Shown: piece after piece, positions 6,273 to 8,769 of the stretch | Layout: every line of letters begins with the position of its first letter | Position numbering within the stretch: position 1 is the stretch's first letter | NCBI GenBank assembly: GCA_021203915.1 | Contig: JAJQAI010000050.1 | Span: forward strand, 1 to 8,769 | DNA length: 8,769 bases | Reading direction: 5' to 3' | From: Prevotella sp. | Lineage (GTDB): Bacteria > Bacteroidota > Bacteroidia > Bacteroidales > Bacteroidaceae | Program-made: the position numbers and the translations under genes | The notes under the pieces: generated by a model | Told to the model about the DNA's origin: nothing | Databases searched by the model: none | Seen by the model: the letters and a program-made list of their open reading frames with translations, nothing else

Positions 6273-8477
6273 TCAGTTCAAGTCTTCTAAGCTGGCAGTA
6301 AACTCGTCTGACATAAGTCCTTCTACGGTTACTCCTGTGGTTTCTTTTGAAATGGTGCGCTCTTGTTCTTTTTCGCCATTTCCCATATCCACAGAACCAG
6401 TTGTGACAACAGTTCTTGTTACTTCCTTCTTAACGGTTGCTTTTATGTACTGATTATCACCCTCTGCTGCGGAATTGTTATAATCGGTGATGAGTAGGGT
6501 ATTAGGGTCTGTAGATAAATTATACTCTGTATTATTTTCTGGCTAATGAATACTCAAAGCTACAGCTTTTTCATTTATAATCGGTACAGATTCTTCCCAT
6601 TCCCATAGAACGTTTTGATCATTAAGATCTTCTATGGTGGGTTCATAATTACTACCTTTTTGCACAATTTGTGTGCTACCACTAACATTTTTCCCGTACT
6701 TTTGATTTGCAACATCGTATTGGGTTAATTTCATCATTATACCATCTTGGCGCCGCATTGCGACAAGAGACATGGAAAAAGTTGTCGGATCTCCGTCTGC
6801 TTGTAACGCTAATTGAGTGTCTGAGCTCATTTTACATAACGGAATCTCAAACTGATAGCGCTGGTCCTTCCCCGTCTTGCGACTGCGGCAATATGTTTCA
6901 CCAACTAATTTATATGTCCCCGGAAAGTGTATGGCGTCAACCATAATAGATTTCCCCAAAGAAGTGTGGTCATAAGCTTTTGTCCGCGTCCATTTTAAAT
7001 ATTTTTCATATTGCTTAAAAGCTCTTAGATTGCCAGTAATGCGTTGTCCATTTTTACGGTAATATTCAGACGTGTTGGGCTCATAAGGTTGCATAGTCTT
7101 GGGGTCAATATAAACTGTCAATTCTGTATTTGCATATTTATCCATATATCGATAATTTGCGTGCTTCATGTTAACATCTGTATCAATACAAAAGCGGCAT
7201 GACGCTTTGCAATTTTCCACCCTATCTAAATACACAACATCGTCTAGTGCATGGTCTATTTGATAAATACACTCTTGCGGCGGGGCAATATTTGTGTTAT
7301 ATACTACATCTACACTTGTCAAATAGCGATAAGGTTCATAGCCGAGCTCTTCTATTGCAGCAATTTCTTCATCGGTTAAGTCGCTGAACAAAACTCCTCT
7401 AGCACATTTATCAGTTCTGTAACCGTCAATATATAGAGACTGCGTCAAAAAAGCAACGTCACCAGCCATTACATTATAAATTGGACCCCTTCCATATTTT
7501 TCGCAAGGGGCATTTTCTCCCCAATCTTGAATTTGCTGTTTCGCTACATTTTCGTATTCCGTCCATCTTGTGGTATTTGTTAAACTGTCCTCAACCCCTT
7601 TGTTGTAAGTCCCAATGCCGCTTGGTAGCTCTTCACCTTCATCATTATACAATGTCGGATGATACGTATTATCATTGTAGTTATAATCAAAAACTTCTGT
7701 TCCATTTTCAACATAACTTTGCCATTTCTTGTAATTATCGCCACTTAAATTTTCACGTACCCACTCAAAAACCTCTTTTCCATACTGATGTTTGTAGTGG
7801 AAATAATTTTCTCCATCAGACTCATAACTAGTGGCATAAGCATATTTGGTTCCCCTGCCGCCGCAAGGGCCTCCACCATTGAAGAAATACCATTTTTGTG
7901 TCTATTCTCTATAAAATAGAAGCAAGTCATTTACAGATACGCGCTTTTTTCCATCATTAGATATAATATGTCCATCAACCATCCAGCAATAAATCGACGT
8001 GCCGCCGACGTAACCTGTGGTTCTAACATCTTTCTAATGCCCTTTTAGTTCATAAGTGGGCCAACGGTCAGGAATAATTAAAAAATCTGAGAAAGTTTCT
8101 AATGTTAAAATAGCACTCCGTAAATTTGCGTTTGGGTTTTTGCTGTCCGTCCCCCTGTCATAAAAATTTCGCAGGTACAAACTAAGTTTTTTTGTCCCCA
8201 TTTTTCCGCCCCACATCATTCCTTGTGATGCGGGGGAAAATAGGGCATCTTCTAAAGTTACTGTAATATCTTTTTCATAATCCCACGTAATTAATTTTGG
8301 ATTTCCCAAACCACCTTGGGCAGAAACTTCGGAAGCTGTTTGTTCTACTGTAGAAACTTTTAAAGTATCCAAATAAAGGACGGGGACATAAATCTCATCT
8401 TCATTTTCATCGAGCTCTATAGCGTAGAGGGTCACATCGGCAACTTCTTTTATACCGTATTGCTGAAAAATATTCAT
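6273..8477 (-). CDS. Amber-recoded 734-aa virion-type protein, paralog 2 of the tandem array (tail-tube-like, tentative)
   Basis: The frame is continuous when TAG (codons 148, 192, 645) is read as Gln, and it ends in TGA. ATG 8477 follows GGGAGGGGAG. The conserved N-domain spans about residues 1-100 (YGIKEVADV, DTLKVST, AQGGLGN, LEDALFSPAS). The middle is unlike the other copies: a Gly-rich N-G-G-G-P-C-G-G-R-G stretch, many Tyr and Trp, and a C-x3-C-x2-C motif at 423-430 directly after L-D-R-V-E-N. Then come YIDPKTMQP (456-464), KWTRT (495-499), VGETY, KTGKDQRYQF and GDPTTFSM (562-569). After amber 645 there is an 89-aa tail rich in Thr, Glu and Lys that no paralog has. The shared ends suggest a structural virion protein, perhaps of tail-tube fold. 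Family identity is clear from the alignment within this window, but the function is inferred. Confidence 0.88.
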
Positions 8478-8481
8478 CTAT

Positions 8482-8491
8482 CTCCCCTCCC
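8482..8491 (-). promoter_or_regulatory. Shine-Dalgarno site of the 734-aa paralog
   Basis: The minus strand reads GGGAGGGGAG. Its GGAGG core ends 8 bases before the ATG at 8477, in the short gap after the TAA of the upstream copy. It fixes the ATG of M-N-I-F-Q-Q as the start, matching the M-N-I-F start of the next two genes. Confidence 0.8.
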
Positions 8492-8497
8492 TTTTTC

Positions 8498-8747
8498 TTA
8501 CTTAGTTGTAATTCTTGTTGAACCATCCTTTTCAGTCTTGCGCCCACAGCAGCTAGTCTTCATATCTTTCTCAACATCATAAAAAGTAATTTCCATAGAT
8601 TTGCCAGACTCAGGCACTGCTACTTCTACATCCATAGTTAACGTCGTCGGGTCCCCATCCGCTTCCAAAGTAAAGGTTTGGTCAGAATAAATATTACAAA
8701 TATGGAATAAAATCTTCATACTTTGGTCTTAAACCCTTTCTCACATA
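8498..8747 (-). CDS. C-terminal fragment of a tandem virion-protein paralog (partial, broken at contig edge)
   Basis: This is the 3' end of a family member whose start lies beyond the right edge. The readable part (8498-8728) carries the conserved C-terminal signature: a D-Q pair, then S-D-Q-T-F-T-L-E-A-D-G-D-P-T-T-L-T-M, then M-E-I-T-F-Y-D-V-E. These align with SSDTNLTLEAGGDPTTFSM and DVEED of the gene at 2178-4139. It ends in TAA at 8498-8500, 20 bases before the next start. A Cys pair (S-C-C-G) near the end is not shared by the paralogs. Upstream, the frame meets TAA at 8729-8731, while a Y-V-R match to the expected GETYVR motif sits in another frame at 8739-8747. This suggests an indel or assembly error at the contig end. 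A genuine pseudogene is the alternative. Function is inferred only from the paralogs. Confidence 0.7.
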
Positions 8748-8762
8748 CTCTTATACACATCT
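8748..8762. other. Adapter-like tract: 15 bases of the Tn5/Nextera mosaic end
   Basis: The bases ctcttatacacatct match the last 15 of the 19-base Tn5 mosaic end used in tagmentation libraries. They lie 7 bases from the window end and beside a broken reading frame. This is most likely residual sequencing adapter and not phage DNA, so sequence right of about 8747 should not be interpreted biologically. Confidence 0.75.
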
Positions 8763-8769
8763 CACGAAG

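Noticed and set aside
4157..6275. TGA also reassigned
   Set aside because: TGA appears only as the end of two genes, in each case followed immediately by a Shine-Dalgarno and a new start. No TGA lies inside any long frame.
6260..6542. A 283-base non-coding gap if TAG 6543 were a stop
   Set aside because: The frame stays open for 89 more codons and ends in TGA right against the next Shine-Dalgarno. Other gaps in the block are 13 to 48 bases, so coding readthrough fits better.
7188..7211. Radical-SAM enzyme
   Set aside because: The C-x3-C-x2-C pattern matches, but it sits in the middle of a virion-type paralog with no sign of the required barrel, and the aligned regions of the paralogs lack the motif.
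7481..7831. Plus-strand ORF of 116 codons, and other plus-strand ORFs such as 682-918, 2150-2377, 3377-3628, 5243-5497, 5675-5881 and 6707-6946
   Set aside because: They lie antisense inside the continuous minus-strand genes, have odd compositions rich in His, Leu and Cys, and lack ribosome binding sites. They are shadows of the coding strand.
7745..7930. Short minus-strand ORF of 61 codons
   Set aside because: It is out of frame with the 734-aa gene, which reads through this region with only one TAG (codon 192). It has no Shine-Dalgarno of its own.
1..8477. Cluster of pseudogenes with nonsense mutations
   Set aside because: All 21 interruptions are TAG, with no TAA, TGA or frameshift in the five long frames. 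Homology to paralogs continues across the TAG codons, and every gene has intact ribosome binding and non-TAG ends.
1242..8477. Diversity-generating retroelement behind the variable middles
   Set aside because: No reverse transcriptase and no template/variable repeat pair is visible. The variation spans hundreds of residues with length differences, unlike adenine-directed mutagenesis of a short target.
1..8769. tRNA genes, CRISPR array, insertion sequence or attachment site
   Set aside because: I saw no cloverleaf-compatible segment in the very short intergenic gaps, no spaced repeats, and no transposase or integrase in any frame.

Overview
This is an AT-rich window from a tailed-phage genome, probably a gut-type metagenomic contig, that reads TAG as an amino acid (best fit glutamine, genetic code 15). 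All genes lie on the minus strand and should be read from right to left. With the standard code the window breaks into many short ORFs. If TAG is sense, it resolves into five long, tightly packed reading frames plus one truncated frame at the right edge. I translated the joins by hand. There are 21 in-frame TAG codons, and no TAA, TGA or frameshift inside any of the five long frames. All five visible gene ends are TAA (three) or TGA (two), never TAG.

Layout, right to left: (1) at 8498-8747, the C-terminal end of a family member, damaged near the contig edge, with a 15-base sequencing-adapter-like tract beyond it; (2) at 6273-8477, a 734-aa paralog with 3 TAG codons; (3) at 4157-6259, a 700-aa paralog with 8 TAG codons; (4) at 2178-4139, a 653-aa paralog with no TAG and a GTG start; (5) a hairpin plus T-tract that looks like an intrinsic terminator; (6) at 1242-2129, a compact, diverged 295-aa relative with 3 TAG codons; (7) at 1-1225, an unrecognised protein of at least 408 aa with 7 TAG codons that runs off the left edge.

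The first five coding regions appear to be tandem paralogs. Each complete copy has a conserved N-terminal domain (YGIKEVADV, then D-T-L-K-V-S-T, A-x-G-G-x-G-N and LEDALFSPAS) and a conserved C-terminal domain (K-W-T-R-T, VGETY, KTGKD, RYQF and LEAxGDPTTFSM). Between them sits a long, fast-diverging middle of about 400 residues. In the 295-aa copy the middle is short. The domain pattern and tandem arrangement suggest a virion structural family, possibly tail-tube-like. That functional call is inference from pattern memory and not a search result.

Intergenic gaps are only 13-48 bases and each gene has a strong purine-rich Shine-Dalgarno sequence, so the block probably behaves as a late structural operon. 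The strong AGGAGG-type sites fit a Firmicutes-like host better than a Bacteroidales host, but this is weak evidence. No suppressor tRNA, integrase, CRISPR array or mobile element is visible in the window.
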